From Ichthyosporea sp. XGB-2017a (taxonomy: Eukaryota > Opisthokonta > Ichthyosporea), in assembly GCA_002811675.1 (NCBI GenBank), contig PDIM01010342.1:1-60463 (forward strand): a stretch of 60,463 nt of DNA, given 5' to 3'. Shown piece by piece: positions 1-11,746 of the stretch; the stretch's first letter is position 1, and every line of letters starts with the position of its first letter. A program made the position numbers and the translations under genes. The notes under the pieces are model-generated. The model had not been told where the DNA came from, did not search any database, and saw only the letters and a program-made list of their open reading frames with translations.

Positions 1-222
1 TTTTTTTTTTTTTTTTTTTTTTTTTTTGTGCCAGAATTTTCAAATTTCTTTTTTAAGCCATTCCTTTTTTTGCAACATTTTACATTGGTGATTGATTCAC
101 TTTCAGTTGTTGATTTGTGTTCTTTTTGATTTAGTTTTCTTTGTGGTTTCATTGTGTAGATTGTAAAAAACAGAAAAGAAGAGTGGGAAAACATAGAGGG
201 AGGGAAACATAACACAGCAAAG
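1..222 (+). promoter_or_regulatory. 5' flank of ARMC9 with poly-T start
   Basis: The window opens with 27 T, then a T-rich stretch that leads into the ARMC9 start at 223. TGTGCCAGAA lies at 27-36, a 10-mer also found upstream of FAM149 and DRC8. No other feature is visible. The poly-T may be a real promoter tract or simply where the window was cut. Confidence 0.4.
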
Positions 223-3159
223 ATGAACGAGGAGGAACTCAATGGGATTGTCAAAGAGTATCTCAGCTATGGGGGATACTCGGAGACTTTGGAGATCTAC
301 GAGGCAGAATGCCTGTCCAAAGGTAAGAAAAGTCCTTTAACTAAGACCAGGGAGAGGTTATCCTAACGACGCTGAGTTACTAATTGATCGTGCGGTTCTT
401 TATACCAGGGAAAGTGCCTATATCGCAAGCAAAAGCATCAAAGGAGATGAAGGAGTCGGTGAAGAAGATTCATATGCTCCAGGCAATGATTGCTGCCTTT
501 GATGAAGGGGATCAGGTGGATTTTAATAAGATGTGGGAGCTCCATTTGCCTGAGGCTGTTCGCAAAAGAGATTCGACCTGCCAGCGGCTTGAATTTTACG
601 TGTATATTTATTTTGCCATTTTTCCGCTGCTACCACAAAGATTCAAATCCCGAAAGAAGGTTACTATAGAAAGTTCAATGCAGGTAAATATTTTTGTCTT
701 TCATTTCGTTCTTATCTCGATCAACCTGCCCCTTTTTGACCAGGCACCTACCTTTTTTGACTTGTTTTGCTGTGGATTCTCATAGATGTTTAAAAAATTT
801 CTTGAAAACAAAGGTGCCGCTCTAAGCAAAACGACGGAATTTCTTCAATACTACGCGCTTCCATTTGTGCCTAGCGTCAAAACACACCCCACATTTAAGG
901 CCCTTTTTGCTGATGGATGGGTTCCAGATCTGAAAGTCCGACTTGAAAGATTCCTTCAAGGGGCACTTAACACATCGTCTCTTCCTCGCCTTTATCATTT
1001 TGCGAATGACCAAGGGAAGAAACAATCACACACAAACAAATCTCATCCAGGGAAGGTGCAGGTTAATGACAGGGATAAGATTTATATTGATCAGTTACTC
1101 CAGCAACTAGTTGAGGCTGAAGAAAGGGAGCTTGGCTATATTTCTCGGCACAATCGCCTCCAAGCCGAGTACCATTCTTTGGTGGGAATAGCAACTGAGC
1201 TCGTGACATCTCTTGAAGGTAAGTACAGGGAAGCAAACCGGTACTGGTTCATATTCTAATATTCTCTTACCGTAACCTTTCTTTCTTTCTTTTTTTCTTT
1301 TTGACCTGTATTGGACATTCGCCCTCCTTAACAAAAAATATAGATACAATTCGTGGAAGAACAATTTCAACCGAGAAACTTGCCGACTTGTGCAATCGAC
1401 TAATGGAAATTAGCCGTCGGGCAGGGCTGGGTCAGTCGCTACCAGAGCCTCCTGTTTTATTTGAGGCTGATGTCGAGGCGTCATTGCCGTACGTTGGGGC
1501 CCGAGTCCCAAATGAATCCACCGGAGCAGCTGCTGAGGTACCGCTCAGTCAAAAGGAAAATCATGAAAAGCCCCCATTGGACTATGCAAAAGTTAAAGAC
1601 GATCTAATGAATCTGACAGACAGAAACAAATGCATCTTACTACAGGCGCTGAGATGGCGACTCACGCGAGCAGAAGGATCTCAAGAAACTAAGGCTGCTA
1701 CGAAAGAGCTGATCGAGCACGATGTATTCGGGTGTGCGGATGAGGGCGGGGATTATGCTGGCTTTGTTAGAGATGTTTTGTCAAATTCCGAAGTTAGCGA
1801 GCCAAAAGAGTATTTTGTTAGACTTATTAATGCCCTGTGCTCATTCTCTGCGGGTCGTGCCTATGTACTCTCTGGCGAAAAGCTTTTAAACTCTCTTCAG
1901 TCTCTGATGGTATCTGAATCAACAGATAATATGACCAGACAAAATGCTCTTGGGGCACTGCAGAAGTTGTCATTAAGGCGAGCTGCTCAAAGTAAAATGA
2001 TTAATTCGGGCCTCGTTAAATGGTTGATAGATATTTTGTCAGATCTGGATTCTTTGTCTGATTATAGTACGGAGTACGCAGCAGCCCTCCTTATGAATTT
2101 GTCACTCAGAACTGCAGGTAAAGCAAAATGTGCGGAATATCCATCAGAAATTTTAGGGGTGCTTAATGATTTGCTTGAGCACGAAAATGTTCAAGTAAGG
2201 TCATATGTCAATGGCACTTTGTATTCTGCCTTAACAAAGCCAAAGATAAAGGAGCAAGCACGAGCTATGGGTATGGATGAGATCCTCAAGCAATTAATTA
2301 AGGTCAGTGATGAAAGCATAAGCAGACAGCTAGAATATATTATCGAGCAGTTAGAAGCAGAGCCAGCCAAGAAACAGGGTCAGGAAGGTGAGGATGGCGA
2401 TGAAGTGAAGACTGAAGAAGAAAAAGAAGATGATAATGCAGATAAAGAAGACATTGCATCAGAGGATGGCATCGAAGATGATGACGAAGATGGGGATGAA
2501 GAAGCTGCACCAGAAGGTAAATGACTTGGATTTTGATATTGACTTATTATTTGCATGGTATCCCATAGTAACATATTATTTTATTTTTCTAGTCGAAATT
2601 GAAACATTGGAGACATCAGAAAGCGACATTACAGGGGAAAGATTACTGCTTTCTCATTACACCAAAGGAAAATCAAAGCCAAAAGTTAAGCATAGTATCG
2701 ACATTGAAGACGAGCCAAAAGAAGAAGCTCAGGAGGGACAGCAAGAGGCCTTACATGGCAATTCGGGTGAAGAAGAACACCATGAAGATGAAGATGAAGT
2801 ATCTGAACTTCCATCAGAAAATAAGGGCGGGGGAGACGGAGATAATATTAAACTGGCCAGAGTTGAATCCAATACAATTATCAAAGAGTCATATGACTTG
2901 GACCATTCGCTCGTCGAGGCGGAAAAGAGACCTCCTCCGCCTTCGGAAAATAGTTTAAAAGAAAATCCAAAGGGAGAAGAGAAAATTGAGGAATATTATT
3001 CTGCTTTTGCAACACGGTAAGTAACATTTCTCTTGAAAAGTTATTCCAGCCTTTGTACAATTTACTAAGCTTTTTTCATTTTTTGTGATCTTTTTCCTTT
3101 CACAAATCAGCCCAAAGATTCCACGAACACCGGGAACTGATGATAAGAGGGACCTTTAA
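223..3159 (+). CDS. ARMC9: ARMC9-like LisH/armadillo ciliary protein
   Basis: Six exons: 223-322, 409-683, 786-1218, 1344-2516, 2593-3016 and 3111-3159. They join in frame to 817 aa, about the length of human ARMC9. The N-terminus is a LisH motif (ELNGIVKEYLSYGGYSETLE). Next comes a conserved block (KGAALSKTTEFLQYYALPFVP), a helical region (QLLQQLVEAEERELGYISR), armadillo-type repeats from about residue 355 to 605 (NALGALQKLSLRRAAQSKMI, YVNGTLYSALTKPKIKEQAR), and an acidic tail. The order and many residues match what I recall of human ARMC9, a centriole and ciliary-base protein mutated in Joubert syndrome. The start is the first ATG and opens the LisH motif. AATAAA lies at 3167, eight bases past the stop, and again at 3277. 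The gene is convergent with TOR, with 142 bp between stop codons. Confidence 0.9.
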
Positions 3160-3301
3160 AGTCAAAAATAAACACGTAAAGCCCTATTGTAAGTGTTTCA
3201 TTCCTTTGTCATCAAATGACTTAATAACTTATATTGGGTTACACGCATCGAACTGTTTATTGCGTTTATGGTCTTAAATAAATCTTGAATTCATGCTCGA
3301 A

Positions 3302-6300
3302 TTACCAGAATGGGCACCATCCAATATAGCACTGGCAGAGATTTTCGTGAGATGTTGCTTGGTTAATTAGTCTATTCACTTGCTCGGGAACATCTAAAGG
3401 ATCCGCTGTATTAAAATCTCGCCCGGTCAGTTTAGCTTGAACACGCTTAATAACCGTAACAGCTCTTTCGTTTAGCGCTTCTGGCTTGTACGTGTTTTCG
3501 GCTGGATCAATACCGATATTGCTTGTTTCTGTGCCATTTACCGCTGCCAATTGCCCATTGCTTTGATCCACTGCAGATACTGGATCGGCAGTTCTTGACC
3601 CTTGCTCGTTCACACCCTGTGCAGCTTCCCCGACTCCTCCATTTTCGGTCAATACCGGCAGCGACGCTTGAGGTTTGAGAGTCTTTTTACGTGCAGTACC
3701 CTCAATAAGTCTCCAGTTGATTAAAGGATCATACACAAAGGCTTCCAGAACAGCCATCAAACTATCTTTATGTTCGCGAAGAACGTTCATCGTACACTCG
3801 CATGTTACACGAAAATTCCCTTCAATACCACTAACCTCCATGGCATTCACAAGCATTCTCGTTAGCCGAAACGGAATTCGTTCAGGGAACTTTTCTCTGT
3901 ACATTGCGACTTCAAAGCAATCGCCGAAATCAATGTGGAGAATCTTTCCAGTTAATCTATCCAGCATCAAATTCGAAGGATGTCTATCTCCTAAACCAAG
4001 CATGTATCCTACCATAGACATGACCGCCAAAGAACGCGCGTAATTCGCTCTTCTATCAAGCCATACTTCCGATGTGGCGCTCTTCAGCCACAGCACTTTG
4101 TACAAATCTTGTCCCGTGGTATTTTCCAGAGCATATTGGAATACTTCAACCTTCTGAATCAGAGTAAGATGATCATATTCTGGGGCCATTTGAAGCATTA
4201 GCCGGTGCTCTATATTCAGGAGAATCTTGCGGCTTTCGCGATAGTCACGGATAAGAGTATGGAGAGTATCACAATTGGGAACCCATCCAATCAGACCAGA
4301 ATTTTGTGAAAGTGGTATAACAGCGTATCTCTGAATACTCAAATGGCGCTTGAAGGTGTCGGGATCAGCTGTCAAAAGCATATTTACCAAGCCAAATAGT
4401 TGCATAACTCTTTCATCCTGTCTTAAATCTTCATGCCCTTTCAACAGATACACGTAATCTTGGCCATCACTACCTTTAATTGTTAACTTTCTAGGCCTTT
4501 GCTTCGAAGTGATCACATTCAGCGAAGAAATAAATAACTGGATTTTAACAATCGGCTCACCACTTCTATATGTACCTGGAACAGCCAATTCAAGATCACG
4601 GGCATCTAGAAGCTTTGGCGATACATATTGGAGTTCCAATAAAGTCAACTGAGGAAGCTGCTTCGATATTCTCTTAAATACATGATAATAAAGATCCCAT
4701 GCCTGGTTCAAGTCACGGGCTACCTGGTTTTTCTGATATTTTCTACTCCACTCTAAAGCTTCCGATAAATCCCTACCAAAAGCTTGATTAAAAGAAATTT
4801 CCCTTAAAGTCTGCGCACCGCGCTTGATCATGTCATGCAAGGGCTCCAAAACTGCAAACATTCCTTCCGGATTTTTATCCCCAAAATAGAGACGTGACGC
4901 TTCTTCCAAACCCTCGTGCCACATTTCGTGCCATAGAATGGCAACACGAATCAGTTCATTACTCACAAGAACAGCTTGCTCGACCAATAGCTCGTTGTGT
5001 TGTCTCATATGTTCCAAAATACTTTCCGCTTGCCTTTGGCGCGAGACATTGGGGCTTTTAGATGCAACAGTTAAAGGATAAATCAGGGCCTGTGGATGCT
5101 TTTGACCAACATCAATCAAAAGCTGGTGGACTAAATTACGTACATTTGGTGATGGTGTATGAATTCGAGCAATGATTTGAGGTATAACTTGTAGCCAAGT
5201 ATCAATAGAAACGGTTTTAATCCCATTTACAATAGTCGCATTAAGGGGAGGTTGATGGCCATACTTAAACAGAATTGTAAGCACTCTCAAAGTATCTTGA
5301 AGGGAGTTCCCCTTCGAAAGACCAATGGAGCGAAAAAATCCCTCCACAGCAGGCTTCAAATGTTTTCTAATTTTGTCTCTACTGTTTTCCGTTTCATTTT
5401 TTTCGTAATGTGACACAGCTTCAAAATTCATCAATGCCCAAGCATGCCATGCTTTGTACCAATGTTCATCCGACCCAGTGGCGATCTCATACGAATTGGT
5501 GATCTCCCCAATAATATTGTCGTCTAATGACTCGGAAAGGGCCCGTTGCCAGTCTCCAAGTTTAAGATAACACCTACCCAACAACTTGCTTCTGCTCTGC
5601 TGAGTTTCCTCAAAACCATACGGTAAATCAGGGAGCATCCCCGTAAATTCTCTCAAACACTCGATAGCTTCCAACCGCTCCCCACTCATAAACATGTGCT
5701 TGAGGTATGCATAACATACTTTCGGATTCGATTTCGGCATACAATTAACTCGCGCCTTAATCAAATCATCAGTTGAGCTTATTTTACCAGAAGCAATTTC
5801 TTCCTTTACTTTCTGCATCGGGTCTCCGCCAATCAGAGATATGAGGGTCTTGTGTGACAAAGCATATCTTCCACTCTTACGGCACAAGCTGGCATACTTA
5901 AGCCACATATCCATGTCTTGCTCAGGGGGAACCACAAGCGTTCTCACCTGAAGTATTCGGCGCCATACTTCAACATTCCGCTGGCAGCCACGTAAACGCT
6001 TCATCCACATTTGCCTGATTTTCAATTGGCGGCTATTTCCTGGCACACGGTATGTCTTCGTTACTCTAGGATCCCCAAGCCTATTATCCGCATTACTGTT
6101 GTGGAATATCTTCTTATACTCTATGATCTCTTCTAGTTCAGCAAGCATTTGGATGCGCACAGTGACCCGATATGCGCGGTTATAACTTTCTCCTACCAAG
6201 GCGGTTAGTTCGGTATCTAGAAGCTCCCTAGCACTATCAATATATCTCTGGCCGATATCAAACTTGTCTCTCAAAATAGCCAAAATAGCACGAAAAAAGG

Positions 6301-9300
6301 CTCCGTCTGGGGAATCTTTTCGCATAACATGAACAAAAGTATCCATGGGTTGAAATAGACCAAGACCCCACGCAGCCGCAGCTCCCATGGGGGCAATAGT
6401 CCTTTTAATTGATTCATCTACATGACCCCATCTCTCTTGGCACAAGCGATGCAATTCATCCCAGTTTCCAAGGGCGTGAAGACATCTCATTGTCCCAAGT
6501 GTCAAATTATAGTTTTCTGGATGCTCGAGTCTCTTTTTTTCATAAGCTTCCAGAGCCTTGTCCCACTGTTGCAATTTTTCATACCAGCTTTCATGCACAG
6601 TAATTTCAAGATTATCCATCCTTTGTGCATAGACCAGGACACCTGCAGCAGCCTCTGGTTGTTGCAACTGGTTGTTGATACTAATCAAGGCTTCAATTGT
6701 AACAGGGGTTGGAGAATTATAAAATTCCATTTCTTTGTAGTGGAGTGCTTTGGCATACGCATGGCATTTCGAGGCATACTCACCAAGCGTTTTAATATCA
6801 ATAGGAAGGATTTTGTCATCATGCTCCATAAATTCCGAAAGATTGAGTAAAGTTTGCAGAATTTCTGGAGGAATGCTTGAAGAAACCAGAGCACTTTCCA
6901 AGCTCTTCACTAGTTCGTCTTGGTATTGTTCATAAAGTTCGCCCCAACATGAAAGAAAAGCAGCATTGAAAAGTTCTCGCGCCAAGGGGTAATAAATTTG
7001 CGCGAGTGAGGCGCAAGAGCGCAGAGCAGGGGAAGGAGACTCTCTGAGCAATTCAACACTCAATCTTCTTATCCATTCCGACCAATCTTCTTTGGTGGAT
7101 CGTTGCGATGTTTCCCATGCTCGCCTCAAATTCTGCTGATTGACGTGAAGCTTTCTTGCATGACCAGAGTCACCTGACGCATACGCTTCTTCACCCCTAC
7201 TCACTTTATCCGCTGCAAACGCATTTCGTATATCCAGTTCAAATCCTACTTCTTCATTCATTGGTTGGTGGGAAAGAATTCTGGACACTAATTTGTCGTA
7301 TTTGTGACTCTGGATTCTATTTCTAGCCATAACTTTGCTAACCATGGGAATAAAGATAGAATAATCATACCCTAACTGATAAACAAGAGCGCACAAAGTG
7401 TCCATAACTTCACCCCTTAATTCTGTACAGCTCTCCATAAGACGGGCCAGCGGATGTATAAGACGGGAGCTATAATCCCCAAAATTAAGCTTGCAACACA
7501 GCTTACCGATTGTTTTAACAGCACAGCTCCTTACGTCCATTGGAATCAAAGGATCTTCAAACAATTTTACAACAGGAGGGATTATCAGGTGCAGATAGTC
7601 ATCGAGGTTCTGTCCAAAGACTTCAAAAGCATGCAGCACTTTCACCGTTGAAGTACGCCTCGGAGTGTCGTCAAAGCTAAAGATTTGCAAAATAATAGGC
7701 AATAAGTCTTCAAGCTTAGGCTTAAATTCGGCACCTAGCGCCACGGAAATCGATTCCATAAGCGAAATTATAATAATTTGGATAGGATCTTTTACATTCG
7801 AGTACGTGCGAATAAGTTCGAATATCTCTGACAAATAATTTCGAATATGTTGCTTTACGACAGACACCAAAACTGCAAGTTGCTTGAACATAAACTCGCG
7901 AAAACTCTGCTCACAAGTATTCATTACATACAAAAAGGGGGGCATTATAGTGGGAAGAAAAGGTACTGTCTTAACACCCAATGCTTTCGCAATAAACATG
8001 ACACCTTGGATAACACTCGTATGATGAGAGGAAAGCGAAGGGTCTCTTAAAATCTTCATTAAAGCTGTCAGTGCAGAAGTCGGGTAGTAATCCTCAGAAG
8101 ATGATGGCATGTTCACAATAACAGGGGCCCCCGCCAAATTTTGTGCTGTAGTTAAAGCATTGGGATTTCGTTTTCGTCGAGGGTACGTGTTTTCTAAAGG
8201 AATATCCATTCCAAAAAATGCATCTGGAGTACCTTCTTCTGACGCTCGAGAAGAGATAACGCGGTTGATCTTGTACAAATAAGGATCATATGCACCTAAA
8301 ATACCCATGACTTTTATAACCTCTCTTCTAATAGCCTTTGCCTGTTCCGTCTTCAACAAATTCAAGAGCACGTCCAACAATGATGGGTATCCCACATATG
8401 GTTCTATAACATAACCACAATTCTTAGCAATCAATCCTAAGGTTTTCAACGCAATCATTCTTTTGGAAACACTTGATTGATCTTGAAGCGTAGTCAATAT
8501 CAATGGCAGCAAATCCCCCACATTCTTTTGCATATCATCAGGCCCCACGATGGCCAACTCACCAATCGCGGCAAGAATATTGCCAGCTACACCCTGAATG
8601 GAGTCCCTGTTTGTATCTTTTTCTTTTAAATGAGGTAAAAGAACGTCCAAGATGTATTTCACATACGGCTTAATTAAATTGGGGGCATGGGTTATGAGGG
8701 CTTGCAAAAGTTTGGCACACTCTTCCTTATTTCTACTGATGCCCACAAATTTCAATTCTGAAACTAGCTGAATAAGGGTTTTTCGCAGGGCAGGAATAAC
8801 ATACGCAGGATTAATGCTACTAAGTCGCCCCAAAATACCAATCGTGGTAAGCCGAATATCAAAGTCTTCATCATTCAATGCTACAAACAAGCAGTTTAAG
8901 TTCTCCGCTTGGGCTAAGTGCTGATCAAATTTACTATCCAAAGATTTTAAAACAGAGAGTCTAATTTCTGGTGAAGGGTCCGAAGTGGCCACCACGAGTA
9001 ATTTCTTTAAAATTTCTTGTACAACCGCTATTGAAAATTTGCTATTTGGCGAATGGGAAGATACGAGCAATTCCGTCGAGGAAAGCAAGAGCTTCGAGCA
9101 CGTGGTTGCGGCCTCTCTTCGAATGGCTTTGTTTTCGTCCTCTAAATATTGCACAACATGCTGCTGAACAAAGTGAGTTAACGCATACCCTTCAAAATTA
9201 AAGTTCCCTAAAATTTTTAGTGCCAATGTAACAGTTTGGCTATCAAATGTTTCATGCACGCCAAAAGAATTCGTCGTTGGTGAAGATGTGACTTTTAATC

Positions 9301-10874
9301 CCCTTGTACTTCCCGTACTTTTCGGTGCCCCTGGGTGCTTATATGGCTGCTTGGCAAGGACGTTTGATAGCATATCTAGAAGCCTATCTTGGATTGGCTT
9401 CAGAAGGTCAGGGATATATTTAGCAAGGTCTTTCAAAGCGTCCGTTAAAGACGAATTTAGTCCAGCCAAAAACATTAAATCAAGAAGCTCGCTAATGTGA
9501 CTCTGTAATGCAGGACCAACTGCTTCGGCAAGCATACTGATACAACTAAATATTGTTGTGTCATATGTAAGCTTACCTCTGCCTTTTGGTGTCAGTCCGT
9601 CCTTGATTGCTTGCATAATAGAGTCTAAGTATGGAACCATATTTTCCTTAACAGCGAGGGCAATCTTTTTTTTAAAAAAATGAGATCGTCATGAATTCGA
9701 ATAAGTCTACCATCATCAGAGGAGCAACACAAAATTATAACACAAACAAAAACTTACCTGCCCACATGATAAAAACGCCAAAGACTTTTCACGCTGACTT
9801 CGCAAAATTTGAACAATATACACCATTGACGGCTTCAAATACTTTCTGATAAAAATTTCTGTACAAAAATTAGCGAACGCTGGTATGAGTGTGATAACTG
9901 TTCGCTGGATATGAACGTTTCGACTATCTTTAAAGCTAAGAATAAGATCCAAAGTGTCTGAAAAGCGCGGAACCATAAACTCCCCCGTGTTTCTCACAAG
10001 TTCACCGACTGCCAATAACGATCCATGAATTGCATCGTCTTTTGATGATTTCATCCCCTTCAGCGCTTCTTCATACAACTTAGCATACCACTGCGCTCTA
10101 GTTCTTGACTCTCTCTGCGAAGTCAAATAAAGGACAGCTCTTAGTGCCCGAACCGAACCTTCTCGAATAATTAGCTTCGGGTCGCGAACAGCACTGAATA
10201 TGCTTTCAAAAAATTGAGGAACGTGTCCATAAAATAGTGTTGGTGCATTCGCAGCCAGTTCACGAAGAACAAGTACAGAAGCGTGCCTGCGACTTTCATT
10301 GCGCTCTCCTTGCAACCATTCCAAAGACCGTTTGACTTCAAACTCCACAAAATCCGCTGTTAGAGTACCCCCAGCAAGCGCAAGATGACCTAGAGCCTTT
10401 GCAGCAGATGTCATGACTTGAGGATCCCCCCCCGGAAGAACAATTCTTAAATAGTTCGCAAATCTAGATATTTTTGTAGCATTGGACTCCCCCTCAATAT
10501 CTATCAACTCGTCGATGGCCATAATGCCCCCCAGCTTTTCTGACACATCAGAGCTATGAACCAAGTTCATTAAACTCTTGTTCAAATCATCATTAAATTT
10601 TATAATACTATCACCAGCACGCTCGTGCTGCATGGCAGTCACATACAAGCGCAAATGTTTCGCTGCTCTTTTGCGAACTTCTTCATTTCTACATATTCAA
10701 AAAGAAACAAATGTGCAAAATTACATCAAAAACAAAAACAAATGAAAAAGGGTTAAGAATCAGAATGAAGGCTCAATAATCGACTAGAACCCAAAATACA
10801 GTAGTAAAATCTTACTTGTTTCTCAAATCCATGAGAAGTTTCTCAAGACTTGGAATCATTCTAAGCTCCACCAT
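3302..10874 (-). CDS. MTOR: Target of rapamycin (TOR) kinase
   Basis: Exons on the minus strand are 10874-10816, 10688-9758 and 9664-3302, giving 2450 aa (human mTOR is about 2549). The first coding exon is only 59 nt. HEAT repeats fill the N-terminal half; residues around DLRNKNEEVRKRAAKHL line up with the start of mTOR. The FAT domain is followed by FRB at about 1900-1993 (ELIRVAILWHEMWHEGLEEA). The kinase domain has GHEDLRQDERVMQLFG, the catalytic loop GLGDRHPSNLMLD and HIDFGDCFE. The protein ends with the FATC tail CYIGWCPFW. All catalytic residues are present, so this should be the active PIKK of TORC1/TORC2, controlling growth in response to nutrients. The exon 2/3 junction was set at 9665 because an in-frame stop lies upstream and the joined sequence CGQIALAVKEN resumes the HEAT alignment. 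The gene is divergent from FAM149. Confidence 0.97.
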
Positions 10875-11746
10875 CTTAGAATTGGAAATATCAAATCAAC
10901 GCCCACGTCACTTGAAAAAAAGCACGCAACAAGCACAGTCCATTAACTAGCAAAGCATTTGCTTAATCAAAAAACAAAAACCAAAAACCAACAAGCCAGT
11001 CAAACCAAAAAAAAGGTAATCGTACCAAATCCACAAAACTGGGAAATCACAAATTGCAACTCTCCGAGTGGTGAAAGAAAGGCAAAACAAAAAAGACCCT
11101 CCTCCTCGTCCCTCTGAGAACAAAGAAAAAGAAGTAAAAAAACAAAAAAAACAAAAAAACAAAAAAAAAAATAATTTTCCCTGTACTGCACTGTGCAGAC
11201 TGCAGACATGCCCCGCCGTTTCAAAAAAATATCGGGATTCAAGGGGCGTTTAGGTTTGATCAAGGGCCACCGGCCCTAGTTGAGCGATTTTCTCTCATCA
11301 GCTCAGCCCCTTTTCATGATGGCCGCGGATAAAAGTCCAATCCCCTAACCCCATCCCCAAAAATTACCCGCGGAGCTTCACTAGTTTGCTGTGTAGTTTC
11401 TGTATGGGAAATTTCCTTGGTTACTTACTCTTCGGTTTTGACGGACTCCCTTTGTTGAAAAAGTTTTTTGTTCTATTATTCTGCCTTTACTTGTGCCAGA
11501 AATTTGTCTGTTCATGTTTTGGCTTTAAGCCCATTTAGAAGACAGAAAACCTGGGTTGGTTAGCAGTGATAATCCATTGTGAAGTGGATATTAAAAAGGC
11601 GTATCGCGAACAACGGATCAGGACTGATAGGAACTTTTGGAATGGGACGAGGAAATTAGTATAGAAAGACTCGAGGGATATAGTATGGGATCATTATATT
11701 GGTTTTTGTAAAGTGGAAAATACCGTTAAGATTTTTCATTTGAAAT
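10875..11746. promoter_or_regulatory. Divergent intergenic region, TOR / FAM149
   Basis: These 872 bp separate two divergent starts. The TOR side is A-rich on the plus strand (about 10900-11180), i.e. T-rich on the TOR coding strand. TTTTCTCTCATCAGCTCAG at 11288-11306 is the reverse complement of a 19-mer in the CAMKMT promoter at 36167. TGTGCCAGAA at 11492-11501 lies about 245 bp before the FAM149 ATG. No gene or RNA is seen here. Confidence 0.5.

Noticed and set aside
2380-2574. Minus-strand Ser-rich ORF
   Set aside because: It is a reflection of the acidic GAA/GAT-rich tail of ARMC9.
6422-6850. Long plus-strand ORF inside TOR (142 aa)
   Set aside because: It is antisense to conserved TOR coding sequence and has no recognisable domain, so it is a shadow.
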